This document shows positions 28,437 to 37,696 of a stretch of DNA of 64,000 nucleotides, one piece after another. The stretch covers positions 1-64,000 of the forward strand of contig DATGID010000080.1 in assembly GCA_035307385.1 (NCBI GenBank). Direction: 5' to 3'. The stretch is from DATBHW01 sp035307385. Its GTDB lineage: Bacteria; Chloroflexota; Ktedonobacteria; Ktedonobacterales; DATBGS01. Both the position numbers and the translations under genes were made by a program. The stretch's first letter is position 1, and the number at the start of each line of letters is the position of its first letter. Under the pieces are notes generated by a model. That model ran no database searches, had not been told where the DNA came from, and saw nothing but the letters and a program-made list of their open reading frames with translations.

Positions 28437-28563
28437 AGTCCGGCACTCCTGGGCTATCATGGGGCGATGCTCTCGCCTCGTGTAATCGCTCCCCAGGATA
28501 CTGCGTCACGTTGCGTTCGTCCAGTCTCTGACCCTTTTTATCGCTTCGGGCACTTCCTCGACG

Positions 28564-29694
28564 CTAGAGCGCGGTATGCCCCAGCCGCCGGTTTGCCATG
28601 GCGCGCAGGGTTTCGCCAAAGCCGCGCATCTCCAACCACTGGCGCGTCTCGCCGCCAACGATCACATCCACCTGGCCCAACGCCGCAATGGAGGGCGCGC
28701 CGCAGAGCTGCATCGCCACCTGCAACTCCAGCAGAAACTGACGCACAAAGGTCTGCACCGCCTCGTAGCTCTCGCTGGCGGCCTTCAAAAATGGGAAGGC
28801 CATGCCCACCAGCGTTGCCCCCAAAGCCAGCGCGCGCGCGGCGTCCAACCCGGTACGCACGCCACCCGTAGCGATCAACGGCAGGCCAGCCGCGCCTGCC
28901 TCCACGACGGCCACAGGCGTGGGAATGCCCCAATCGCTGAAGACCTGGCCCAGATTCGCCGCCACATCATCTCCGCGCGAAATGGCGCGATAGGTCTCCA
29001 TCACCGCCATGCTGCTGCCGCCCGCGCCGCCCACATCGATAGCCGCGACGCCGCAGTCGCGCAAGAGCAGCGCCTGCTCTCGGCAGACGCCCGCGCCGGT
29101 TTCTTTGGCAATCACCGGCAGCCCGATTTCCTCGGTCAGTACGCGCAAGGCGGCACGGCAGCCAACCGCGCGTCGATCTCCCTCCGGCTGCACCGCCTCC
29201 TGAGCAAAGTTCATATGCACTGCCAGGGCGTTCGCGCCAATCATCTCGACGGCTCGTCGCGCATCCTCCACGTGAAAGGCGGGATGGCGCGACTGCGCAA
29301 TCAACTGCGGCGCGCCGATATTGGCGATCAGGAACGCATTGGGCGCACGCTCGCGCACGACGCCATACGTTCCCGCCAGATCGGGCGAGACGATGCCTGC
29401 ACGCTGGCTGCCCACGCCCATTGCCAGCCCAAACTCCTCAGCCGCCTGGGCCAGCCGCGCGTTGATGACCTCCACGTCGGGATGCCCGCCAGTCATCGAC
29501 GAGATGAAGATGGGCGCGCGGAGGGTCTGGCCCAGAAATGACACTGACGTATCCACGGCATCCAGGTCGACTTCGGGCAGCGATTGATGGATCAAGCGCA
29601 CGTCCCGCCAGGATGAAGGCTGAGGAACGGCGACATCTCGCGCAAGCGCAACGCTGACATGTTCCGCCTTGCGCTGTTTAACTTCATCGGTCAT
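28564..29694 (-). CDS. fni: Isopentenyl-diphosphate delta-isomerase, type 2
   Basis: 376-residue FMN-dependent isomerase interconverting IPP and DMAPP. The start MTDEVKQRKAEH is the usual family N-terminus, so ATG 29694 is chosen over an ATG at 29703. SSMTGGHPD, GVGSQRAG, the Mg/substrate part HMNFAQEAVQPEGD and the FMN phosphate loops IDVGGAGGSS and IATGGVRTGLDAAR all fit type 2 (Fni). It supplies the isoprenoid branch, including polyprenyl carriers, in an area rich in membrane glycosyltransferases. It is divergent from the YfhO-like gene at 29891. Confidence 0.96.
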   Translation of the reverse strand: MTDEVKQRKAEHVSVALARDVAVPQPSSWRDVRLIHQSLPEVDLDAVDTSVSFLGQTLRAPIFISSMTGGHPDVEVINARLAQAAEEFGLAMGVGSQRAGIVSPDLAGTYGVVRERAPNAFLIANIGAPQLIAQSRHPAFHVEDARRAVEMIGANALAVHMNFAQEAVQPEGDRRAVGCRAALRVLTEEIGLPVIAKETGAGVCREQALLLRDCGVAAIDVGGAGGSSMAVMETYRAISRGDDVAANLGQVFSDWGIPTPVAVVEAGAAGLPLIATGGVRTGLDAARALALGATLVGMAFPFLKAASESYEAVQTFVRQFLLELQVAMQLCGAPSIAALGQVDVIVGGETRQWLEMRGFGETLRAMANRRLGHTAL

Positions 29695-29810
29695 AAAAAG
29701 CATCCCATCTCTTGAAAAACTGGGGCAACAGAGGCATCACATCCAAGATACTATACAGCAGCCGTGATCTTGGCACAAAACGGGCCGAGGTTTGCGCCAG
29801 GGTGAGGCAC

Positions 29811-29839
29811 TTGACATTTTCTGGCGGCTGGGCTAGGAT
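29811..29839 (+). promoter_or_regulatory. Sigma70-type promoter for the YfhO-like operon
   Basis: TTGACA (29811-29816), 17 bp, TAGGAT (29834-29839), about 50 nt before the ATG at 29891. Confidence 0.65.
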
Positions 29840-29890
29840 GCGGGCACTTCTCAGCGGCATGCAGAGAGCCATGCTCTTACAGATACAAGG

Positions 29891-32371
29891 ATGAGGCTTG
29901 TGGTTGTACGCCCTCTCAGATTAGCCGTGGCGGGCTGGCTCCAGCGGCACTGGCCGGTGCTGATCATCCTGGCTCTGCCCGTCTTGATCCTTAGCCCTTC
30001 GCTCTTTGGCGGCCATGCCGTCACGGCTGATGATACGCTGGTCGCGTGGCCGCCCTGGACAATAGATTTGGCGTCCGCTCAGCATGTGCCCGCCAACTCC
30101 CTCCTTTCCGATGGCCCGCTGGCAAGAGATGCCTGGCTCTCCCTGACTCGCCAGGAACTGGCTGCCGGGCGCCTTCCCTTCTGGAATCCGATGGTGGCTG
30201 GTGGCACGCCCTTGTTGTCCGCCGGGCAGCCAGCAGCCCTCTATCCGCTGACCTGGCTGGCGGGGCTGCTCCCCTATCCATCTGGCCTGACCCTTGTGGC
30301 GCTGCTGAAATGGTGGCTGGTCGGCCTGGGCATGTATGTGTTCGCGCGCTCGTCGCTCAAGTTGGACCGGCTGCCCGCGCTGGTGCCCGCGCTGGCCTTC
30401 ATGCTGGGGTCGTTCTGGGTGGTCTGGCTCACGCATGAAGTCGGCGAGGCAGTCACATGGCTTCCCTGGCTGCTCTGGGCGACCGAGCGGGTGATTCGCC
30501 AGCCATCGGCGCGGCGCGCGGCGGTGCTGGCCTTGATAGCTGGTCTGATCGGCTTGACCGGCCATCCGGAGATGTCCTTTCATGTAATGTTGGGAGGCAC
30601 GCTCTATGCCCTCTGGCTGGGCTTACCCACCAGCAGACAAAACTGGCGCGCACGCCTTATAAGGCTGGGGGTGTGGAGCGGTAGCGTCGTGCTGGGCATC
30701 GCGCTGGCGGCGATTCAATATCTGCCGACGCTGGCAGCATTAGGCGGCTCGCTGGCTGTTGTCACACGCAGCACGGTTTCCGTCAGCGCGCCTTTGCCGC
30801 TGACGGCGCTGCTTACCTGGGTTGTCCCCAATATTTATGGCAACCCCGCTTACAATACCCGCTTCTGGGGACCAGGCAATTATAACGAGGTGGTGTATTT
30901 TGCCGGAGGGGTCTCCCTGGTGCTGGCGATCATTGCCCTGGGAGCATTGCGCTCTTCCGCACGACGCAGCGAAGTGGCCTTCTTTGCCGGGCAGACGCTC
31001 GTCATCGGGGGATGGCTTTATGGCTTGCCTCCTTTCGTCTGGCTAGGGCGTCTGCCCATCCTCGATGTGGACGCCTGGGCACGGCTGAACGTGCTGGTAG
31101 TCTTCAGCGTGTGCTGCCTGGCAGGCATCGGGATGGAGCACCTGGCGAACTGGAAAGAGCGGCCCATCCCGGCAGCGACACAGACCCAAAAGCGCCGTTT
31201 TGCGGTGTGGCCGCTGGCCTGGACAGGTGTGCTGCTGGCCGCGCTCTGCCTTCTGGCTATCCTAACAACCTCATCCACCAGCCTGTTCAACACCTGGATT
31301 GCGCTGTGGGTGGGGCTGGCGCTGCTGATCCTCTGGGGGACGGTGCTGGCGCTGGTATCCTATCGGCGCGGCAGGCTCCCGTGGCGCAAGGCCCAGTTCG
31401 TGCTGCTGGGGCTTTTGCTCCTCGATCTGCTGACCTTTGCCGTGCCCTATATCCCTCAGCCCCCAGCCAGTTTAGCCTATCCAGAGACGCCGACGATGCT
31501 GCGGCTTCAGCAGACGGTTGGCGCGGCCCGCATGGCAGCAGCGGGGTGGATTCTGCCGCCTGATAGTGGGACGCCCTATGCCCTCCACGATCTGCGCGCG
31601 TATGAGCCATCAGCCAGCGCCAGATATATGCGCTATATGCTGAAGCTGGACCCCGAATTGGAACAAACCAGTCAGGTGATTTGCTGCGCGGTACTCACCT
31701 GCCCTTCGCTCACCCTGCTGAGCGTCGCCAGCGTGGACTATTACGCCACATTACCAGACGTTGATGCCAACCGCTGCCAGCCAGTGGCGTCTGGGCAGGC
31801 GCTGACTTCAGGCCCGCTCGTCCCGCTCTGGACACAGGGCGGCATCACACTCTGGCGCAACACCCAGGCCCGGCCACGCTTCTACTTTGCCGACCAGATT
31901 ATCCCATCCAGCGGCGAAAACCAGACGCTGGCGGCGCTGCCCAGCCTCAGCGCTGATGGGCGCGACGCGATCATCGAAGGGGCCACGCCTGCGGCCAGCC
32001 CAACCACCTCCGACGCCGGAACCATTCACGCTGTGACGGACCAGCCGGGCGAGATTACGCTGCATACGCAGACCGATACAGCGCGCTGGCTGGTGATCGA
32101 TGAAGGCTACGATGCGGGCTGGCAGGCCGATATAGACGGGGCCAGCACATCTGTCCATCCAGCCAACGAGATGTTTCAGGCCGTTTATGTTCCGGCGGGC
32201 GCGCATACTATCCATCTGGTCTATCGCCCGGTGGCGTTTGTGCCTGGCGCGCTGCTCTCGGGGCTGGCGCTGCTCGTGGTGCTGGGCCTGCTCGTCGCAG
32301 ACGCAGTGCTGCGCCGCCGCGCCGCCGCGCATATCCCTGCTGAGCGAGAGGCAGCGCCAGTTCCTGCTTAG
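29891..32371 (+). CDS. YfhO-family membrane protein
   Basis: 826-residue protein. The N-terminal 530 residues hold about 12 helices. The first loop reads LSPSLFGGHAVTADDTLVAWPP, similar to the catalytic-side loop of YfhO and other GT-C-like proteins, and WNPMVAGGTPLLSAGQP is a strong YfhO-type motif. The C-terminal quarter is an extracytoplasmic soluble domain containing ARWLVIDEGYDAGWQADIDG, a YfhO signature, and ends in one last TM. YfhO proteins help glycosylate lipoteichoic acid in Bacillus. The role here is inferred as surface glycan decoration. The next gene starts 24 nt later. Confidence 0.85.
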   Translation: MRLVVVRPLRLAVAGWLQRHWPVLIILALPVLILSPSLFGGHAVTADDTLVAWPPWTIDLASAQHVPANSLLSDGPLARDAWLSLTRQELAAGRLPFWNPMVAGGTPLLSAGQPAALYPLTWLAGLLPYPSGLTLVALLKWWLVGLGMYVFARSSLKLDRLPALVPALAFMLGSFWVVWLTHEVGEAVTWLPWLLWATERVIRQPSARRAAVLALIAGLIGLTGHPEMSFHVMLGGTLYALWLGLPTSRQNWRARLIRLGVWSGSVVLGIALAAIQYLPTLAALGGSLAVVTRSTVSVSAPLPLTALLTWVVPNIYGNPAYNTRFWGPGNYNEVVYFAGGVSLVLAIIALGALRSSARRSEVAFFAGQTLVIGGWLYGLPPFVWLGRLPILDVDAWARLNVLVVFSVCCLAGIGMEHLANWKERPIPAATQTQKRRFAVWPLAWTGVLLAALCLLAILTTSSTSLFNTWIALWVGLALLILWGTVLALVSYRRGRLPWRKAQFVLLGLLLLDLLTFAVPYIPQPPASLAYPETPTMLRLQQTVGAARMAAAGWILPPDSGTPYALHDLRAYEPSASARYMRYMLKLDPELEQTSQVICCAVLTCPSLTLLSVASVDYYATLPDVDANRCQPVASGQALTSGPLVPLWTQGGITLWRNTQARPRFYFADQIIPSSGENQTLAALPSLSADGRDAIIEGATPAASPTTSDAGTIHAVTDQPGEITLHTQTDTARWLVIDEGYDAGWQADIDGASTSVHPANEMFQAVYVPAGAHTIHLVYRPVAFVPGALLSGLALLVVLGLLVADAVLRRRAAAHIPAEREAAPVPA

Positions 32372-32395
32372 GAGTGATACCGAGTCTCCCATGGG

Positions 32396-33769
32396 ATGCC
32401 AAGCATGAGGATTGCGCTTCTACGCGCTTTTAGACCAGCAACGTCGCTCTGGATGCTCATGCTGCTGGCGCTGGCGCTGCGGGTGGTTGTTGTCGCGCTC
32501 ACCAGCGGCGCGGGCTATGACATCATGTCCTATGCCATCCAGGCGCAGAGCGTGCTGACGCACCACAACATCTATGCCTTCACGGACCGCTATCCCTACC
32601 CGCCGGTGTGGGTCTGGCTGGTAGCGCTGGCGCAATGGGTGGCGAATAGCACCGGCCTCTCATTCGACGGACTGGTGCGCTTTCCCGGCATGGTGGGCGA
32701 TGTGGGCATCGTGGCCCTGCTGTATCGCCGCAAAGGCAATCTGGCCGCGCTGTTTTACGCGGCGAATCCCGTTGCGATCTTGATTACGGCAGGGCATGGG
32801 CAGTTCGATGGATTGGTGATGGCGCTGGTCGTGGCTGCCTGGGCACTGTGGGAGAACGAGCGGCGGCACATGGCGTGGGCAGCGCTGGCGCTGGGTGGAG
32901 CTATCGCGCTCAAAGGCTATCCGGTGCTTTTGCTGCCCGGCTTGCTGATTGGCGCTGAGTCACACCAGCGCCGCGCACTGCTCATTGGCCTGGCGTTCAC
33001 GCCGCTGCTCGTCTCAATGCTCGTCTACAGCGCGTTCTTTGGCCTGGAGCCAGCGATGATCACGCACGTGTTGGGCTATCAAAGCCCCGCAATCTTCGGT
33101 TGGGGATTGTATCTCAACAAGCCGTTCCCGCAACTCGCGCTGCTGCTTGGAGGGCCAGCCCGCGTCGCCGTCTTGCTTTTTCCGGTGCTGCTGGCGCTGC
33201 GTAAACCGCACTGGCCGTTAGCATCCCACTGGCTGGCAACCTTCCTGGGGTTCTATGTGCTTGCGCCTGGCCTCTCACCGCAATACTTGCTCTGGGTATT
33301 ACCGCTGCTGGCGGCGGTCGACCTCAACAAAGGATTGCTCTATACCGCTTTTGCGACGCTCGCGCTCATGGTGGCCTATCTGAAGAATTTTCCGTCAGCC
33401 GTTCCCGGCGGGCCGGAACTGGCCGCAGCCATCCCCGCCGATGTCTTGTACGTGGGACAGCGCGTCGTCAACCTCATCTGGTTGCTAGCCTGCCTCTGGC
33501 TGTTGTGGAGCATGTTCCTTAGAACGCCTCACAAAACCTGGAGAGCGGAGCAGCCGTTGCTGGCAGCGCCGCCGCGTCTTTCGGCGAACCGTTTGGCCGC
33601 CAGGGACGGCGGCGCTGCCAGCGGGGACGCCGACCTTGCTGTATTCAAGGAGACGGCACCTGATAGACGTGAAAGTTCTGATAGCTCCAGACCTGAATCA
33701 GCGAATCAGCCAGAAACTGACGAAAACCGGGCAGAAAGCCAGCCAGATAGTAATTCCCATATCCCTTGA
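32396..33769 (+). CDS. GT-C-like membrane glycosyltransferase
   Basis: 457 residues with about 10 helices up to residue 385. TM1 is followed by a loop with GAGYDIMSYAIQAQ and an FTDRYPYPPVWVW element, comparable to the mannosyltransferase GT87/PIG-M-like pattern where an acidic residue in the first loop is catalytic. The C-terminal 70 residues are polar (many Ser, Glu, Arg, Pro). Their last 42 codons are read antisense to the neighbouring glycosyltransferase gene (overlap 33645-33769). ATG 32405 is an alternative start. It is probably cotranscribed with the YfhO-like gene. Confidence 0.8.
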   Translation: MPSMRIALLRAFRPATSLWMLMLLALALRVVVVALTSGAGYDIMSYAIQAQSVLTHHNIYAFTDRYPYPPVWVWLVALAQWVANSTGLSFDGLVRFPGMVGDVGIVALLYRRKGNLAALFYAANPVAILITAGHGQFDGLVMALVVAAWALWENERRHMAWAALALGGAIALKGYPVLLLPGLLIGAESHQRRALLIGLAFTPLLVSMLVYSAFFGLEPAMITHVLGYQSPAIFGWGLYLNKPFPQLALLLGGPARVAVLLFPVLLALRKPHWPLASHWLATFLGFYVLAPGLSPQYLLWVLPLLAAVDLNKGLLYTAFATLALMVAYLKNFPSAVPGGPELAAAIPADVLYVGQRVVNLIWLLACLWLLWSMFLRTPHKTWRAEQPLLAAPPRLSANRLAARDGGAASGDADLAVFKETAPDRRESSDSSRPESANQPETDENRAESQPDSNSHIP

Positions 33770-35894
33770 TGACAAAGTTCAAGGTCTTCTCTTCATAGAC
33801 CAGGTAGCGAAAGTGGTCCTGGCGCAGCAGCGCCACGATGCCCGCTGGCGTGTGGCCTTCGGTTTCCAGATAGGGAATCCAGTCTTCGCCTGAATCAGCC
33901 ACATAATCGAACCCGGGGAGGAAATAGGCGAGGCCCGCCTGGCCCACGATCAAGAGCCTGGCATCGTGCGGCACGTGCTGCTCGATATAGTCCGCCGTGG
34001 GAAAAGCGCTGCTTTCCAGCAGCACGCGCTCTTCCCACTGGCGCAGCGAGACATTGCCCACCATAACCGAGAGCGAATTGACATAGGCCCAGGCAGGCGC
34101 GGTGAACACCACCGCCAGCACCGCTGCCAGCACCACCGCTACCAATGAGAGCTTCTGTATGGCTGGCGCCAGCAGACGCAAAAAGGGCCGCTGCCAGCGC
34201 ACTTGAGTGGTACGCGCCAACAGCACGGCAGTAGGGACCGACAGCATCAGCAGCCAGGGCAGGGTATAACGCCCCACCGCCGCGCCGGAGAGCAGCCAGG
34301 CAAGATAGCCGCCTGAGGCCACAACGAGCCAGGGCCACCCCCATTCGTCGCGCGGGGCCTTTTCAGCCAGAGAGGCAGACCGTTGCCTGCGCCTGCGCAC
34401 TCGCACCACCGCCCAGATGAGTGGGATGAGCACTACCAGCGGATACAGGAAATTGGGAGGCACAGCCGTTGGCTCATCCGTTTGCCAGGCCCCATTATAG
34501 AGGGCGAAGAACCCGGTCAGCAGTCGCTTCCAGGCCGGGCCTTGTGGCCCAAAATGGGCAAAGGTCACCACCCCAACCTCGGTGCGCGCGGCGTCCCACT
34601 CTGGCCCACCCCAGACCAGAGGATAAATCGGATTGCCGAAGAAGGCCCAATCCCTCAGCAGCCAGGGCAACACCGCAAGCCCCGCAGCCAGGCCGCAAAC
34701 GATGAGCGGTAGCAGAAGACCAGACCATAACGCAAGGAAGAAGCGTTTTCCCTGGCGACGCAGCGTTATCAGTTGGACGATGCCCACGCCGATCAAAAGT
34801 AGAGCGAGGCCAACCAGCGTTTGCCCCTCGGTATATTTCGCCCCCAGGCCGAAACCCGCAAAGAGGCCAGTCAGGCAGAGCAAAGCGAATCCTCCTGGCT
34901 GGTCCCGGTCCTCCAACCAGGCCAACAAGACCACCAGCGCGGCAACGGCATAATACGTCACTGCCAACTCGGCATAGCCGCTGATGAGCAGTCCGGCAAA
35001 CAGATTGTTGCACACGCACAGCGCCAGCCCCAGCCAGGCCGCCAGGGAGCCAAAGCGGCGGGCCAGAAACCCAACAATCAAGAGCATCGCCAGCAGCCCA
35101 AAGGTGGCCTGGATGTAGGCCGCAGCCACGGGCGACTCGCACGCGAGCGCCAGCGTATTCAGCATCTCGGAATTGAAAGGGAAATTCGCGTGCGCCCAGC
35201 CAGGAAGGGCATAAATGGCATGATGCAGGAGATAGAGTTCAGGCACAGCCCAGTGATATTGATAGTCATCATAGCTGTGTGGCGCAACGGGCATCGTCAG
35301 CGCCTGAGTAGCGAGCAGCAGCAGTTCGATCACCACCAGCACCACCAGCGTGCGCAAAAACCACCCCTGCGGCACCCGCGCCCGCAGCCAGCGAACAGGC
35401 GGGTCAGAGGTCAACACGCACCAGACACGCCAGGCATCGCGCCAGCAGATCGCCAACACCAGCGCCAGACCGGCTATCAGCAGCCAGCCATAGAGCAGGT
35501 GCGCCAGCCCGATTGCCAGCACCGCCAGGCTGAGTATGCCCCAGCCCAGGCCCATCGCCAGCGCGCCCCGTTCCAGCCGCGAGAAACTGCTCAGGCGGAA
35601 CGGGCGCAGCGCGCGCTTGCCCAGGACAAAGCCAACCAGCGCAACCAGACTGAAGACGCCAAAGGCGAAGACATCATCCAGCAGCGCCAGCCGGTGGGGC
35701 GTCTTGGGTTGGGGGACATAGATCGCATAGTGATAGAATGTTGCCACCGCTAGCAGGATGACAAAGCCAGCCAACGCCAGCAGCGAGCGCCGTCGTTGCC
35801 TGCCACGCTGCTCAGGGCTATCGCTCAGGCGCGGCGGCTGCGCTCGCTCTCCAACGAGAGCGCCGCCTTCAGAAGCGGCAGACGCACTGGTCAT
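33645..35894 (-). CDS. Large hydrophobic glycosyltransferase-like membrane protein
   Basis: 749 residues with about 12-13 helices. The first third has several helices (LLALAGFVILLAVATFYHYAIYV and following), then a loop with APHSYDDYQYHWAVPELYLL, whose Asp-rich DDY is typical of GT39/ArnT-like active sites. A soluble extracytoplasmic domain from about 600 to the end contains ADYIEQHVPHDARLLIVG. The start ATG 35894 follows GGAGG directly (5 nt). The preceding gene ends 21 nt upstream, so the two are one operon. Its 3' end overlaps the convergent gene by 125 nt. Confidence 0.82.
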   Translation of the reverse strand: MTSASAASEGGALVGERAQPPRLSDSPEQRGRQRRRSLLALAGFVILLAVATFYHYAIYVPQPKTPHRLALLDDVFAFGVFSLVALVGFVLGKRALRPFRLSSFSRLERGALAMGLGWGILSLAVLAIGLAHLLYGWLLIAGLALVLAICWRDAWRVWCVLTSDPPVRWLRARVPQGWFLRTLVVLVVIELLLLATQALTMPVAPHSYDDYQYHWAVPELYLLHHAIYALPGWAHANFPFNSEMLNTLALACESPVAAAYIQATFGLLAMLLIVGFLARRFGSLAAWLGLALCVCNNLFAGLLISGYAELAVTYYAVAALVVLLAWLEDRDQPGGFALLCLTGLFAGFGLGAKYTEGQTLVGLALLLIGVGIVQLITLRRQGKRFFLALWSGLLLPLIVCGLAAGLAVLPWLLRDWAFFGNPIYPLVWGGPEWDAARTEVGVVTFAHFGPQGPAWKRLLTGFFALYNGAWQTDEPTAVPPNFLYPLVVLIPLIWAVVRVRRRRQRSASLAEKAPRDEWGWPWLVVASGGYLAWLLSGAAVGRYTLPWLLMLSVPTAVLLARTTQVRWQRPFLRLLAPAIQKLSLVAVVLAAVLAVVFTAPAWAYVNSLSVMVGNVSLRQWEERVLLESSAFPTADYIEQHVPHDARLLIVGQAGLAYFLPGFDYVADSGEDWIPYLETEGHTPAGIVALLRQDHFRYLVYEEKTLNFVIKGYGNYYLAGFLPGFRQFLADSLIQVWSYQNFHVYQVPSP

Positions 35895-35915
35895 CAGTTC
35901 CTCCACGAAATCGCC

Positions 35916-37364
35916 TCACCAGGCTCCCAGGCGGCGGGCGGGATATTGCTTGGCAGAGTGCTTTCCCATAGAAATCGATGCTGATGGACGGCTGGCCTGC
36001 TTTGCCTGGCTGATGCTGGCTTGCCAGAGCAGCCAGGCTTGCGCAGCGGCAAAGCAGACCAGCCCCACGGTGGGCAGTCCTATTACCAGAAGCTGCCAGG
36101 ACGCCGGGCTGGCAATATGCACCTGAGAGAGCCAGATCGGCAGACGGATGGCAGCCCAGCCAGGGCCAGCTTCCAGAAACAAACCGCTCACCGCCAGCGC
36201 CCACCACCAGCGCGGCGGCCTGGATAGCTGGCGCAGGGCCAGCAGCATGGCGGCGCAGGGCAACAGCAAAGTAATCAGCATCCAGTACCAGGTAATGGGA
36301 AATGCCAGGAGCAAGGCTGTCACCAGTAATCCCTGGCTGAGCAGTTCGACTGCCTCGGATGGTCCGTGTCGATGACACCTCCAGAGGAGGGCCAGCACTC
36401 CGGCCAACAACAGCACGGCAAGACCCTCCGCCAGCAGCATCGCTTCCGTCACGCTCAACCCTGGCAGCAAGGGCGGCACCTGCGGGATACCCGTCCACAA
36501 GCGCGCCACCGTGCCAACCAGCGAGACATTGGCATCCGAGGGCGCAGCCAGCGTTTCATTGAGCCGCACCGGTCCCAGATACGCGGCATAAGCCGCTGGC
36601 CCAACGACCACCAGCGCCAGCAGCGCGCCGCACGCCAGCGTTACGCCGCCAACCAGCGCTGCCCGCCAACGACGCTCTATGAACGGCAGCAGCAGCAAGG
36701 CCGCGGGCCAGAGCTTGAGCAGACCCGCCATCCCTAGCAGCCAGCCCGACCAACCATCGCGCTTTCGCCGCGCCAGGAGCCACGCAACCAGGACAAGCAG
36801 GGTCAGCAGTTGCTCGAAATTAAGAAACGTTTCGGAAAAGAGAAACGGCAGCCAGAGCACACTTCCCAACATGAACAAAGCTGCGCCGCGCAGCGAATAC
36901 CAGCCCAGTTCTTTGAGCAAGAGCGCGCCCGTGACCAGATAGGCCGCCAGCGCGCACACTCCCCAGATCAAGGTTGCCTGGCTCATCGGCAGCAGCGCAA
37001 AGGGCAGCAGCAGCAGCACTGACGAGGGCGGATGCGTGTCGTACTCGTGCAAGCCATTGGGAAATGAAGCCGCGCCAGCCGAACAATGCAGGGGGATATA
37101 GGGTTGTAAGCCCTGCAACACGCGCTGCGCCGAAACATAATCGGTGCAGAAATCGGTTGGCCCCTGGCTGACTATCAGCACCTGCGCCACGGCAAAGACC
37201 AGACCCAGGCCCAGGAGGATGCCCCAGCCAGCCCGACCCAACATCCAGAGCGGGCGCAGGCGCGCGCGCGCCTGGGTCGGCGCGGCGGGCGCCGCGCTGT
37301 CTTCTGGAGCAGGCTGGGAAATACCTGCCGCCTGATCTTGCAGATGGACAGAGGGTGTTTCCAT
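35916..37364 (-). CDS. GT87-like (DUF2029) membrane glycosyltransferase
   Basis: 482 residues. A Pro/Ala-rich cytoplasmic N-terminus precedes about 11 helices. The first extracytoplasmic loop carries GPTDFCTDYVSAQRVLQG, close to the D-x-x-x-Y-x-A-x-x-x-x-x-G pattern of actinobacterial PimE/DUF2029 mannosyltransferases. HEYDTHPPSSVLLLLPFALL is the matching second element with the conserved Y-x-PP. These enzymes use polyprenyl-phosphate-mannose. ATG 37364 is used because GGAGG lies 6 nt upstream; the frame is open back to 37466. First gene of the two-gene operon with the one at 33645. Confidence 0.85.
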   Translation of the reverse strand: METPSVHLQDQAAGISQPAPEDSAAPAAPTQARARLRPLWMLGRAGWGILLGLGLVFAVAQVLIVSQGPTDFCTDYVSAQRVLQGLQPYIPLHCSAGAASFPNGLHEYDTHPPSSVLLLLPFALLPMSQATLIWGVCALAAYLVTGALLLKELGWYSLRGAALFMLGSVLWLPFLFSETFLNFEQLLTLLVLVAWLLARRKRDGWSGWLLGMAGLLKLWPAALLLLPFIERRWRAALVGGVTLACGALLALVVVGPAAYAAYLGPVRLNETLAAPSDANVSLVGTVARLWTGIPQVPPLLPGLSVTEAMLLAEGLAVLLLAGVLALLWRCHRHGPSEAVELLSQGLLVTALLLAFPITWYWMLITLLLPCAAMLLALRQLSRPPRWWWALAVSGLFLEAGPGWAAIRLPIWLSQVHIASPASWQLLVIGLPTVGLVCFAAAQAWLLWQASISQAKQASRPSASISMGKHSAKQYPARRLGAW

Positions 37365-37589
37365 CACGCGCCTCCGCAGCGCCAGCACAAAAATGCGCCG
37401 CGCTTTGAGCAGAAAGTCAGCCGCTGTGCTGGCTGATCGATCTATCGACGGGCTGGAGTATAGCAAAGCGGTGCGGAAAACTCAAGGCCAGAGCGCGCCT
37501 GGCCGCTGGGCAGCAGCCCACTGGGTGGCTGGATTTCCGCTGCTGCAATTCCTCTGCTGCGCATTCGTCCAAATAGGCCCTCTGGGGGC

Positions 37590-37618
37590 TTGATTCACGC
37601 GACCAGATAGAGTATCCT
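37590..37618 (+). promoter_or_regulatory. Sigma70-type promoter of the methyltransferase gene
   Basis: TTGATT (37590-37595), 17 bp, TATCCT (37613-37618), about 80 nt before the ATG. The rest of the 332-nt divergent gap 37365-37696 shows no other clear element. Confidence 0.55.
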
Positions 37619-37696
37619 ACCTGTGCCTCATCAGGGGCTATCAATCTGGCTCATCAGATGCTCAAATACACTTTGTGCTGACAGGGGGGAGCGTTA

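Noticed and set aside
37258..37275. GC dinucleotide run that might be a Z-DNA or slippage site
   Set aside because: It lies within coding sequence for an Arg/Ala-rich N-terminus, and such runs are common at this GC content.
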